Positions 1-5,416 of a DNA stretch of 5,755 nucleotides are shown here, one piece after another. The stretch covers positions 1-5,755 of the forward strand of contig CAMCOJ010000151.1 of assembly GCA_945876405.1 (NCBI GenBank). Reading direction: 5' to 3'. Numbering within the stretch: the stretch's first letter is position 1; each line of letters opens with the position of its first letter. The notes under the pieces are model-generated. The model saw only the letters and a program-made list of their open reading frames with translations. It searched no databases and was not told the DNA's origin. Origin of the DNA: an uncultured Ruminococcus sp. GTDB lineage: Bacteria; Bacillota; Clostridia; Oscillospirales; Ruminococcaceae. Position numbers and translations under genes: made by a program.

Positions 1-45
1 GATTTCTGCCTGTCTCGTGGGCTCGGAGATGTGTATAAGAGACAG
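1..45 (+). other. Untrimmed Illumina Nextera adapter (P7 end, i7 index, Tn5 mosaic end)
   Basis: Not genomic. Bases 12-45 match the Nextera read-2 transposase adapter: GTCTCGTGGGCTCGG followed by the 19-bp Tn5 mosaic end (27-45, AGATGTGTATAAGAGACAG). Bases 4-11 (TTCTGCCT) match, from memory, the oligo-orientation i7 index N703, and bases 1-3 (GAT) fit the end of the P7 primer. Biological sequence therefore starts at 46, and any open frame continuing into 1-45 is artificial. This also means the fragment ends here because a library molecule ended, not because of a replicon boundary. Confidence 0.97.
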
Positions 46-156
46 ATAATAAACAAATATCATGGCATGTCAGAGTATTATGAAGAATCAGGTAAATTTG
101 CTGTAAACATAATGCTTTTAGATGGAATAAAATGGAATACTGATGGTTCTGTGTAA
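46..156 (+). CDS. C-terminal end of an AgrC-like GHKL sensor histidine kinase (partial)
   Basis: Only the last 36 codons and the TAA stop (154-156) are present; the 5' part is lost at the library adapter. The peptide begins IINKYHGMSEYYEESGKFAV and continues NIMLLDGIKW. This is the usual end of the GHKL/HATPase_c_5 ATP-binding domain of AgrC/LytS-type peptide sensors: an 'I-x-x-K-Y-x-G' helix, then a short acidic turn and a final 'F-x-V-x-I-x-L' strand. The family would be a membrane kinase that senses the cyclic autoinducer and phosphorylates a LytTR response regulator. Its place 83 bases upstream of agrB and agrD, on the same strand, supports this. The identification rests on a short tail, so another GHKL kinase is possible. 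No sensor, His-box or G-box region can be seen. Confidence 0.7.
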   Translation: MINKYHGMSEYYEESGKFAVNIMLLDGIKWNTDGSV

Positions 157-172
157 ATTTTCCCTGAAATGA

Positions 173-211
173 TACCAGTTTTCCCAAACCCTTGATTTCA
201 TAAAACTGATA
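173..211. repeat. Inverted repeat around the agrB -35 box, possible operator
   Basis: CAGTTTT at 176-182 is mirrored by AAAACTG at 202-208, and the flanking bases also pair after one mismatch on each side (TA at 173-174 with TA at 210-211). The arms bracket the -35 hexamer at 192-197. This could be a regulator site, or a weak structure at the end of the upstream kinase transcript. AgrA-type LytTR regulators normally bind CAGTT-like direct repeats, so the inverted arrangement does not fit neatly. Confidence 0.3.
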
Positions 212-220
212 ATTTATAAT
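192..220 (+). promoter_or_regulatory. Probable sigma-A-type promoter for agrBD
   Basis: TTGATT at 192-197 (4 of 6 to TTGACA), a 17-base spacer, and a perfect TATAAT at 215-220. A start about seven bases downstream would fall near 227, only about 13 bases before the agrB ATG and right at its Shine-Dalgarno sequence (AGGTGA, 227-232). The leader would therefore be very short, which weakens the call slightly. An independent promoter would let agrBD be transcribed separately from the upstream kinase gene. Confidence 0.55.
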
Positions 221-239
221 AAAAGCAGGTGATGAGAAT

Positions 240-824
240 ATGATAACGTCATTTGCAGAAAAACTGACAGATTCGGCAATAAGGCATGGTGTGATTTCTG
301 AAGAAGACAGAAATGTTTATCACTATGGGTTTGAACTTATGGTATCTACTGCGGTACACGCTCTAATAGTGATTATTGCCGGAATTGTAATGAAATCTCT
401 GATGGAGTCCCTGCTTTTCTGGTGGGTACTTGCAGTTGTGAGAGGCCAGACAGGTGGATATCATGCTGAAACATATCTGAAGTGTAATATCGTTTTTGCA
501 CTTGTACTGACAGCGAGTCTGTGGTGGGCAAAGTATTCCGCACCGTATTACAATTATGCTGTAATTATTATTCAGTTTGCTGTGTATTTTATTACAGTGT
601 TGTTTTTGTGTCCGGTTGAAAACAAGAACAAGCCTCTGAACAGTGAACAGAAAAAACGGGGCAGGAGTATGTCTGTAATTCTTGGAATCGTAGTTTTTGC
701 ATGTTCTACGATTCTGTATTGTGTGAAAATAAAGAATATCAGTGTGCTTTTAAGTTCGTTAATGCTGGTTATTTCAGTGTTTGTAATTGCAGGATATTTT
801 AAAGAGAGGAGTGAACAAAAGTGA
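240..824 (+). CDS. agrB: AgrB family membrane peptidase, processes the autoinducer precursor
   Basis: A 194-residue integral membrane cysteine protease that removes the C-terminal tail of AgrD and forms the (thio)lactone ring. The family signature is clear: R68-x3-G72-G73-x-H75-A-x5-C82, where His75 and Cys82 match the catalytic pair of Staphylococcus aureus AgrB (His77/Cys84, same seven-residue spacing). The conserved cytoplasmic loop C124-P-V-E-N-K-N-K-P-L also matches the family. Hydrophobic stretches lie at about 35-52, 55-67, 84-97, 105-124, 144-162 and 166-186, with positively charged loops between them. Length is typical (about 190-200). The ATG at 240 has AGGTGA seven bases upstream. 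The stop overlaps the GTG of agrD (GTGA), which indicates translational coupling of protease and substrate. The gene looks intact. Confidence 0.95.
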   Translation: MITSFAEKLTDSAIRHGVISEEDRNVYHYGFELMVSTAVHALIVIIAGIVMKSLMESLLFWWVLAVVRGQTGGYHAETYLKCNIVFALVLTASLWWAKYSAPYYNYAVIIIQFAVYFITVLFLCPVENKNKPLNSEQKKRGRSMSVILGIVVFACSTILYCVKIKNISVLLSSLMLVISVFVIAGYFKERSEQK

Positions 825-949
825 AAAAGGAAATTATGGATAAGCTTGCAGAGCTTGCTAAGAAAATGGCAGAGAAGGCATGTGGTGAGGCTTCATATTA
901 TGGATTCCATCAGCCGAAAGAGCCGGAAAATATCAAAAATACTAGGTGA
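821..949 (+). CDS. agrD: AgrD-type cyclic peptide autoinducer precursor
   Basis: A 42-residue precursor. The GTG start (821) overlaps the agrB stop as GTGA and has GGAG at 808-811 about nine bases upstream. Residues 1-20 (MKKEIMDKLAELAKKMAEKA) form an amphipathic helix of the kind that anchors AgrD to the membrane. Residues 21-29 (CGEASYYGF) are the signal core, and residues 30-42 (HQPKEPENIKNTR) are the charged, proline-containing tail that AgrB cleaves off. The tail motif QPKEP is typical of clostridial AgrD. If the ring ends at Phe29, directly before the tail, a five-residue ring would start at Ser25, giving a lactone. The alternative is a larger thiolactone ring from Cys21. The product would be exported and sensed by the AgrC-like kinase encoded upstream. 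Confidence 0.92.
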   Translation: MKKEIMDKLAELAKKMAEKACGEASYYGFHQPKEPENIKNTR

Positions 950-1002
950 GAAGTAACCGGAATTGTATTACTGATTAAAACATGCAGTAAAAAATTAATT
1001 CA

Positions 1003-1215
1003 TCATGCAGGTATCCGGATATAAGGAAACATATGGTTTTCTGAAGAAAATCAAGACAAATCCTTGTGGCAGAAATCCTTTTGTATGCTGTTAGTGTTTT
1101 AATGCAATGGTATATTATAATGGAATGTGTCAGTCTGTCACTTGGAATGGTGGCGGGTATGCTGGTGATGGGAAGCAAGAATTCTTATGATTATAGGAAG
1201 GTTCAGAAACTATAG
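1003..1215 (+). pseudogene. Probable remnant of the C-terminal half of a second agrB
   Basis: One frame reads CRYPDIRKHMVF (from 1006), a TGA at 1042-1044, then RKSRQILVAEILLYAVSVLM and onward through WYII, CVSLSLGMVAGMLVMG to a TAG at 1213-1215. This has the order of an AgrB C-terminus: a 'P-(V/D)-x-N/R-K' loop, a basic K-S-R patch, two hydrophobic helices and a short basic tail. It lines up by eye with residues 124-194 of the intact agrB product upstream. The catalytic H/C half is absent, a stop lies inside, and no Shine-Dalgarno sequence precedes it. A 37-residue membrane peptide from the ATG at 1102 to 1215 could still be made, so an expressed small protein is the alternative. The remaining bases of 950-1266 show no other gene; there is a 10-bp palindrome (TATCCGGATA, 1012-1021) and a CATGCAG direct repeat (981-987, 1004-1010). 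Confidence 0.45.
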
Positions 1216-1266
1216 TCATAAAAGTAATAACGCATTATATGAATAATAATGGCAAGTACATATTGA

Positions 1267-1680
1267 ATGTACCGGGAAGGAAAATACTATGAACAATATA
1301 ATAAAAAAATATCTGCTTCGGTTATAGCAATGTTTATGTGTTCAACATGTATTGCAAGTGTATCAGCAGAAGCTCCTGCATTTATACAAGGAAAATGGAA
1401 TTATGTAAATAGTTCTGAACAGTACATAAGAACATATACAACAACTTCAGGATATATGAATTCTGTAATGATAAACAATTATGCTATCTTTGGAACATTT
1501 TCTTATGATTGGAATCGTCCTAATGATGCGTATTTATCAAACTATAGTTTTCCGTATACTTTTACAATGACTAATGGAGTATATAACGGAAATCAGTATC
1601 CTGCAACATATTACATGAAATATCAGACCAGGGAAAAAGATTATTTTAATATAAATGGTAGAATATATGAATTAGTTTGA
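1267..1680 (+). CDS. Small secreted tyrosine-rich protein, function unknown
   Basis: The open frame gives 137 residues. Two lysines (KK) are followed by a hydrophobic stretch (ISASVIAMFMC) and end in SVSA-EAP, a good signal peptidase I site at about residue 34/35. The mature protein, about 103 residues, is rich in Tyr (16) with many Asn, Thr and Ser and no Cys, and looks like a beta-rich secreted domain. It starts with a 'GKWNY' motif and ends 'NGRIYELV'. I do not recognise the family. The start is uncertain: ATG 1267 directly follows an in-frame TGA and has only a weak ribosome site (GGCAAG, 1251-1256). ATG 1289 has a strong one (GGGAAGG, 1274-1280) but lies in another frame, which joins this one only by a -1 slip at the A7 run 1303-1309. 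That would give a cleaner 27-residue signal peptide and a 130-residue protein. Confidence 0.75.
   Translation: MYREGKYYEQYNKKISASVIAMFMCSTCIASVSAEAPAFIQGKWNYVNSSEQYIRTYTTTSGYMNSVMINNYAIFGTFSYDWNRPNDAYLSNYSFPYTFTMTNGVYNGNQYPATYYMKYQTREKDYFNINGRIYELV
1274..1280 (+). promoter_or_regulatory. Strong ribosome binding site pointing to ATG 1289
   Basis: GGGAAGG lies eight bases before ATG 1289-1291. It is inside the reading frame that starts at ATG 1267, so it cannot serve that start. Translation from 1289 reads M-N-N-I-I-K-K and then hits a stop within a few codons (after Y-L-L-R-L) unless the ribosome or polymerase slips on the A-run. The site is the main evidence that 1267 may not be the natural start. 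Confidence 0.6.
1303..1309 (+). other. A7 slippery heptamer joining two reading frames
   Basis: In the frame of ATG 1289 the bases read A-AAA-AAA, a classical X-XXY-YYZ -1 slippery heptamer. A -1 shift here, or one extra A in the run, joins the N-terminal codons M-N-N-I-I-K-K directly to I-S-A-S-V-I-A of the downstream frame and makes a textbook signal peptide. It could be programmed frameshifting, polymerase slippage, phase variation by run length, or a sequencing or assembly indel. Confidence 0.55.
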
Positions 1681-1691
1681 TTAAGGTGTCT

Positions 1692-1739
1692 GTAAAAGTC
1701 AGTGCAGTTTGTTAATAAGTAAGCTGCACTGACTTTCAC
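1692..1739. terminator. Long hairpin after the secreted-protein gene, possible terminator
   Basis: AAAGTCAGTGCAG (1695-1707) pairs perfectly over 13 bp with CTGCACTGACTTT (1724-1736). GT/AC outside one A-C mismatch adds two more pairs, and TTT/AAG next to the loop adds three including a wobble. It starts 11 bases after the stop at 1680. No T-run follows on either strand, so it is not a canonical intrinsic terminator. It may end or stabilise the upstream mRNA. Its right arm (revcomp ATTACAGTGAAAGTC) nearly matches a palindrome arm at 5665-5679. Confidence 0.5.
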
Positions 1740-1760
1740 TGTAATAAAAAAGGTGTGTTT

Positions 1761-2321
1761 ATGAACAAAATTTGTACAAATATATTATCCTTGCTTGCAG
1801 TAGGTTTGCTTTTTACATCATGTCAATCAGATAATGATGATTCCGGGCCGAAGAAAGATATTGTTTCATTTGAAATTAAAAACGGAAAATACTGTTCATT
1901 GAATGACAACTCATATGTTGAAATAACCGATGGAAAATATTTTCAGCTGGTGGACTGGGATCCTGAGCTTCTTGAACAGATACGACAGTATTATTCAACC
2001 AATGGGTTCAGTAATATTATGCAGCAGAACAGTCTCAGAGGGATAAACCTGACTCAGCAGGAAACCGATGAGATTAATGAAAGATGTAAAAACAGTACTC
2101 AGATTATAGATGATCTGGTAAACAACAGAGCTGAATTTATTATAAACAAATGTGATGAATCTCTTTCACAAATGATGATTGAGGACGTTGGAACAGATAC
2201 AGAAATCACTTATAAACTTGACGATTATGAATTATGGTTTCCGTTTAACTATCACTATATTAATAATGAATATAAACTTACAAACCAGCAGTTTGGATGG
2301 GAGTTTTGTCTTGAAAACTAA
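1761..2321 (+). CDS. Lipoprotein of unknown function, first gene of a lipoprotein pair
   Basis: A 186-residue protein exported and lipid-anchored. The signal peptide MNKICTNILS, then LLAVGLLFTS, ends at Cys21 (F-T-S-C lipobox; Phe at -3 is less common). After it comes an acidic linker (QSDNDDSGPKKD). The first third contains 'F-E-I-K-N-G-K-Y-C' and 'Y-V-E-I-T-D-G-K-Y-F-Q-L', which look like beta strands. The middle (about 70-145) is helical and polar, and the end is aromatic (YELWFPFNYHYI, FGWEFC). ATG 1761 is preferred over GTG 1755 because AGGTG (1751-1755) lies five bases upstream of it and overlaps the GTG. I do not recognise a family. It overlaps the following gene by 11 bases, so the two are almost certainly co-transcribed and translationally coupled. 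It could be a partner of that solute-binding lipoprotein. Confidence 0.85.
   Translation: MNKICTNILSLLAVGLLFTSCQSDNDDSGPKKDIVSFEIKNGKYCSLNDNSYVEITDGKYFQLVDWDPELLEQIRQYYSTNGFSNIMQQNSLRGINLTQQETDEINERCKNSTQIIDDLVNNRAEFIINKCDESLSQMMIEDVGTDTEITYKLDDYELWFPFNYHYINNEYKLTNQQFGWEFCLEN
2299..2303 (+). promoter_or_regulatory. Ribosome binding site fixing the TTG start at 2311
   Basis: GGGAG lies seven bases before TTG 2311, inside the last codons of the preceding lipoprotein gene. The TTG is followed at once by a lipoprotein signal peptide, K-T-K-K then a hydrophobic run to L-T-G-C. This site therefore decides the start, against the more upstream in-frame ATG codons, which would put 44 unrelated residues ahead of the signal. 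Confidence 0.75.
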
Positions 2322-5300
2322 AAAAATATTATCAGTACTGCTTTCCTTTGCATCAATACTTTATTTAACAGGATGCAGTTCTGCGGAGAATTCAAAACCG
2401 GATATTTCTGAAAATCCGGAAGAATATTTTACAGTAACAAATAACGTTACCCTTTCCCGCGATCTGGCGTATGTGGATAATATACGCAGTGCCGGGGACA
2501 GTGTTTATGTATGCGGATATTCGTATAAAACAAATCAGCAGTATGTATTTTCGGTATTTGACCAGTCTTCAGGAAAATTAAGTGACATAGACGTTTCTGA
2601 TTCTGAAACCGGAGATGTTTCAGCTGTTTATCTTGGCAGTGAAAAATTTTATGTCGGTTACAGGAACGGAAAATCAACATGGTTCAGTATTTATGATATA
2701 AAAACCGGAAATGAAATCAAAAAGATTCCGGTTGAGGATGATGTGAGAATTGCTGCGTTTTTTGAAGATAAGGATGGCAGTATCATTGCAGATATCAGGG
2801 ATTCGTTTGGTTACGGATATATTGAAAAATGCAGTCCTGATTATACAATGACAGGTAAAATCAGAATATATGAACAGATCAGTAATCAGAATATGAAGAT
2901 TTTAAATATGCTTTACTGTAACAGCTGTTATTATGTGGTTGCTGAAGAAACTTCCGTTTCAGAAAGTAAAATAAATATTTACAGAGTTTCTGAAGATGGC
3001 AGCATAAATGAGTCTTTTGCTGATGCTGTTCCTGACTCTGACGGAACATATGTGTCTTCATATATTAATTCAAACGGAAATTTATGCATAGTAAGCCGCA
3101 CTCAGTTGGATACAGCTCAGATAACTGTTAATGAAATGAAGCTGTCAGGGGGCAGCATTATAAACAGTTACTATGATGATTTCAGCTTTGACAGTCTTGT
3201 TCAGACAGATGGAATTTCAGATTGTTCTGGTTTTGTTTATATCCAGTCAGAAAAAGCTTTTTCATATATAGCTGAAGAGCAGAAAAATACTGAACTGGAT
3301 ACCGGAGGAGAGAACCGAACACTTCTTTGCTCTTCCGATAATAAAAATAAAATTCTTATGTGCTCAAATGTTTTTACGAACATCGAAAGTCCGGTTATTT
3401 ATCAGTATGACACTGAGGGAAAACTTATTGATGAACTTCATCCGGATTCTCTGAATATAACCGGAACGGCATTAAAATCCGACGTTCTTTCCGACGGAAA
3501 TGTATGCACTCTTTATAAAGACAGCAGTGATAAATACTCTGTACTCTGGTCTGATTTTAAGGGAAATACAGTCAGAGAAGTTTCAGTTTTTGATGAAAAA
3601 AATCTTTCTTCTCCGAATATATGGGCAGGAACCGATAATGAACTTTACTGCCTTGGATACGATGAAGAGAATGACGTTTATTCAATCGAAGTCTATAACA
3701 GTGACGCCCGGAAAATAAGAAATTTATCCGGAATAAGCGGAGACATAAGTATTAATGAGGTTTTCTCCATGAACGGAAGTGACTATATTCTCTGTACAGA
3801 TGACTCCGGTGATACAAAAATCTGTCCGGCCGGAAATGAAACTGCTGATGAATCTGAGAATTTTTCGTATCCGGAACTTGATATTGAAAAAATTTTCAGC
3901 TGCAGTGACGGAAGACTTTGTTATTTTGATTCGGATAACGTCTATAAAACCGAAGAAAAAAGTTTTAAGAGTAAAAAAATCATAAACTGGAGTAATTCCG
4001 GAATCATATACAAAGTTGAAGCAATGTGTATGCCGGATGATGACAGAGCAGTGTGCTTTACTTCAGGAAACGGATACACAATTACTGTACTTGAACGTGC
4101 AGATGAACAAACGGCTGAAAAAATGAAAAATCAGAAAATAATAACCGTTGGCGGTGTAAGTATAAGCAGTACCGATTTTACTCAGGCCATAGAAAAATTT
4201 AATAACGACAATCCTGAATACAGGGTGTGTATAAATGATTATCTGAAATATAACAGCAGAGATCCTGAAGACTGTATTTTAAAGCTGAATCTTGATATTG
4301 TTTCCGGGAAGATACCGGACATATTTATTGGCAGTGACAGTTTTGACCTGAAATTTTATGCTGAAAAAGATATGTTCTGTGACCTGAACAGTTTTATTGA
4401 GTCAGATGAGGAAATCAGAAGGACGGATTTTCTTGAAAACATATTTGACTGCTATAAAACAAAAGAAAAGCAGTCATGTGTTCCGATTAATTTTGATATA
4501 TACGCCCTGACCGGTAAAAAAACGTTCCTCGGCTCCGGAACAGGATGGACCCCTGATGAATTTTATAAAACTGCTGAAGGGAAAAATATGTTTTACGATT
4601 CCTCTGTAAGTTCTCTTTGTGAATCACTTCTGTTTGCAGACCTGAGTGACTATATTGACTGGGAAAATAAAAAATGCAGTTTCACAGACGGACGATTTGA
4701 AAAAATCGCTGAGTATATTTATACTACCGGCATTCCGGATGATAAATATATTCCGTATTACGATTATCCGACTGAAAGTGAGGAATACGGAAACTATTAC
4801 AGACGATTTTCAGATAATCTCTGCTATACTGAATTATCAGGTATATCTTCACTTTCAGCTCTTGCATCACTGCAGAATGGTACGCTGAATAACGAAAAAA
4901 TTGTATTAAAAGGCATACCTTCCGTTTCAAAATCCGGACCGCTTGTATATTCAAGAAATACAGCCGGAATCAGTTCAGCATCAGAAAACAAAGAAGGTGC
5001 ATGGAAGTTTATCAAAATGCTGCTCTCTGATGAATACCAGACAAAGACTTCTTCCATAGCTTCTTTCCCGGTTAAAATATCAGTTTTCAATTCTCTTATC
5101 GAAAATTCACGCCGTACCGGTTTCGGTTTCAGGACCGACGGAACATTTTACGACACAGCACCGCTTACAGAAGAAGATGTTTCCGAATTTGTAAGTATAA
5201 TAAAAACAGCAGACCGCACATATTCCTGTAACAGCAGAATAAAGGAAATAATGACTGGTGTGCTTGATGAGTATTTTAATGGAAAAATTAAAGTAAATGA

Positions 5301-5355
5301 AGCAGCTGAACAGATTCAGAATAAAGTCAGTCTTTACCTTGATGAGATAAGATGA
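2311..5355 (+). CDS. Large lipoprotein: propeller-like N-terminal region plus ABC-type solute-binding domain
   Basis: A 1014-residue lipoprotein from a TTG start. The signal peptide (MKTKKILSVLLSFASILYLT) ends at Cys22 in the lipobox L-T-G-C. Residues about 40-600 hold repeating short strands with 'D-x-x-G/T-G-(K/N)' turns (for example at FDQSSGKLSD, YDIKTGNEIK, YDTEGKLIDE), which suggests one or two beta-propellers. Residues about 608-1010 read as a family 1 extracellular solute-binding protein: 'F-T-Q-A-I-E-K-F-N-N-D-N-P-E-Y', then 'G-K-I-P-D-I-F-I-G' (about 666-674), 'Y-A-E-K-D-M-F-C-D-L', and near the end 'E895-G-A-W-K-F-I-K-M-L-L-S-D-E-Y' and 'F919-P-V-K'. The C-terminus 'I-Q-N-K-V-S-L-Y-L-D-E-I' is typical. 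Such domains capture sugars or similar solutes for ABC importers, but no permease or ATPase gene is nearby. The propeller might bind a surface or polysaccharide, or sense solutes; this is inference. The gene is intact and is translated together with the lipoprotein before it. Confidence 0.85.
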   Translation: MKTKKILSVLLSFASILYLTGCSSAENSKPDISENPEEYFTVTNNVTLSRDLAYVDNIRSAGDSVYVCGYSYKTNQQYVFSVFDQSSGKLSDIDVSDSETGDVSAVYLGSEKFYVGYRNGKSTWFSIYDIKTGNEIKKIPVEDDVRIAAFFEDKDGSIIADIRDSFGYGYIEKCSPDYTMTGKIRIYEQISNQNMKILNMLYCNSCYYVVAEETSVSESKINIYRVSEDGSINESFADAVPDSDGTYVSSYINSNGNLCIVSRTQLDTAQITVNEMKLSGGSIINSYYDDFSFDSLVQTDGISDCSGFVYIQSEKAFSYIAEEQKNTELDTGGENRTLLCSSDNKNKILMCSNVFTNIESPVIYQYDTEGKLIDELHPDSLNITGTALKSDVLSDGNVCTLYKDSSDKYSVLWSDFKGNTVREVSVFDEKNLSSPNIWAGTDNELYCLGYDEENDVYSIEVYNSDARKIRNLSGISGDISINEVFSMNGSDYILCTDDSGDTKICPAGNETADESENFSYPELDIEKIFSCSDGRLCYFDSDNVYKTEEKSFKSKKIINWSNSGIIYKVEAMCMPDDDRAVCFTSGNGYTITVLERADEQTAEKMKNQKIITVGGVSISSTDFTQAIEKFNNDNPEYRVCINDYLKYNSRDPEDCILKLNLDIVSGKIPDIFIGSDSFDLKFYAEKDMFCDLNSFIESDEEIRRTDFLENIFDCYKTKEKQSCVPINFDIYALTGKKTFLGSGTGWTPDEFYKTAEGKNMFYDSSVSSLCESLLFADLSDYIDWENKKCSFTDGRFEKIAEYIYTTGIPDDKYIPYYDYPTESEEYGNYYRRFSDNLCYTELSGISSLSALASLQNGTLNNEKIVLKGIPSVSKSGPLVYSRNTAGISSASENKEGAWKFIKMLLSDEYQTKTSSIASFPVKISVFNSLIENSRRTGFGFRTDGTFYDTAPLTEEDVSEFVSIIKTADRTYSCNSRIKEIMTGVLDEYFNGKIKVNEAAEQIQNKVSLYLDEIR

Positions 5356-5359
5356 ATAA

Positions 5360-5416
5360 GATGGTGTTATTGATTCAGTTCAGAATCGGGTTAATATTTA
5401 TCTGAGCGAATTGCAG
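5360..5416 (+). pseudogene. C-terminal tail of a second solute-binding paralogue (remnant)
   Basis: One frame reads DGVIDSVQNRVNIYLSELQ directly after the large lipoprotein gene. Its last 15 codons (5372-5416) align with the last 15 codons of that gene (5308-5352): E/D, Q/S, I/V, Q, N, K/R, V, S/N, L/I, Y, L, D/S, E, I/L, R/Q. Most codon differences are conservative or silent, and only about half of the bases match, so this is an old paralogue and not a recent copy of the same end. No start, signal peptide or body is present. The likely origin is a tandem pair of solute-binding genes in which most of the second gene was deleted. Confidence 0.6.

Noticed and set aside
975..1178. Minus-strand open frame of 67 codons over the agrB remnant
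   Set aside because: No ribosome site, no recognisable protein, and it is antisense to a better explained hydrophobic frame.
1755..1760. GTG 1755 as start of the 186-residue lipoprotein
   Set aside because: It overlaps the AGGTG ribosome site itself; ATG 1761 is correctly spaced.
2179..2310. Upstream extension of the large lipoprotein to an ATG at 2179
   Set aside because: It would bury the lipoprotein signal peptide 44 residues inside and overlap most of the end of the preceding gene; TTG 2311 with GGGAG fits far better.
3500..3985. Two open frames of 72 and 68 codons (3500-3718, 3779-3985) inside the large lipoprotein gene
   Set aside because: Shadows of the main frame with no ribosome sites or signals.
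4646..5090. Open frames on both strands within the solute-binding domain
   Set aside because: They overlap a well-supported coding region and have no independent evidence.
5352..5405. 17-codon frame (MNKMVLLIQFRIGLIFI) overlapping the stop as ATGA
   Set aside because: Too short, weak ribosome site, and it runs out of frame over the clear paralogue tail; at most a deletion junction.
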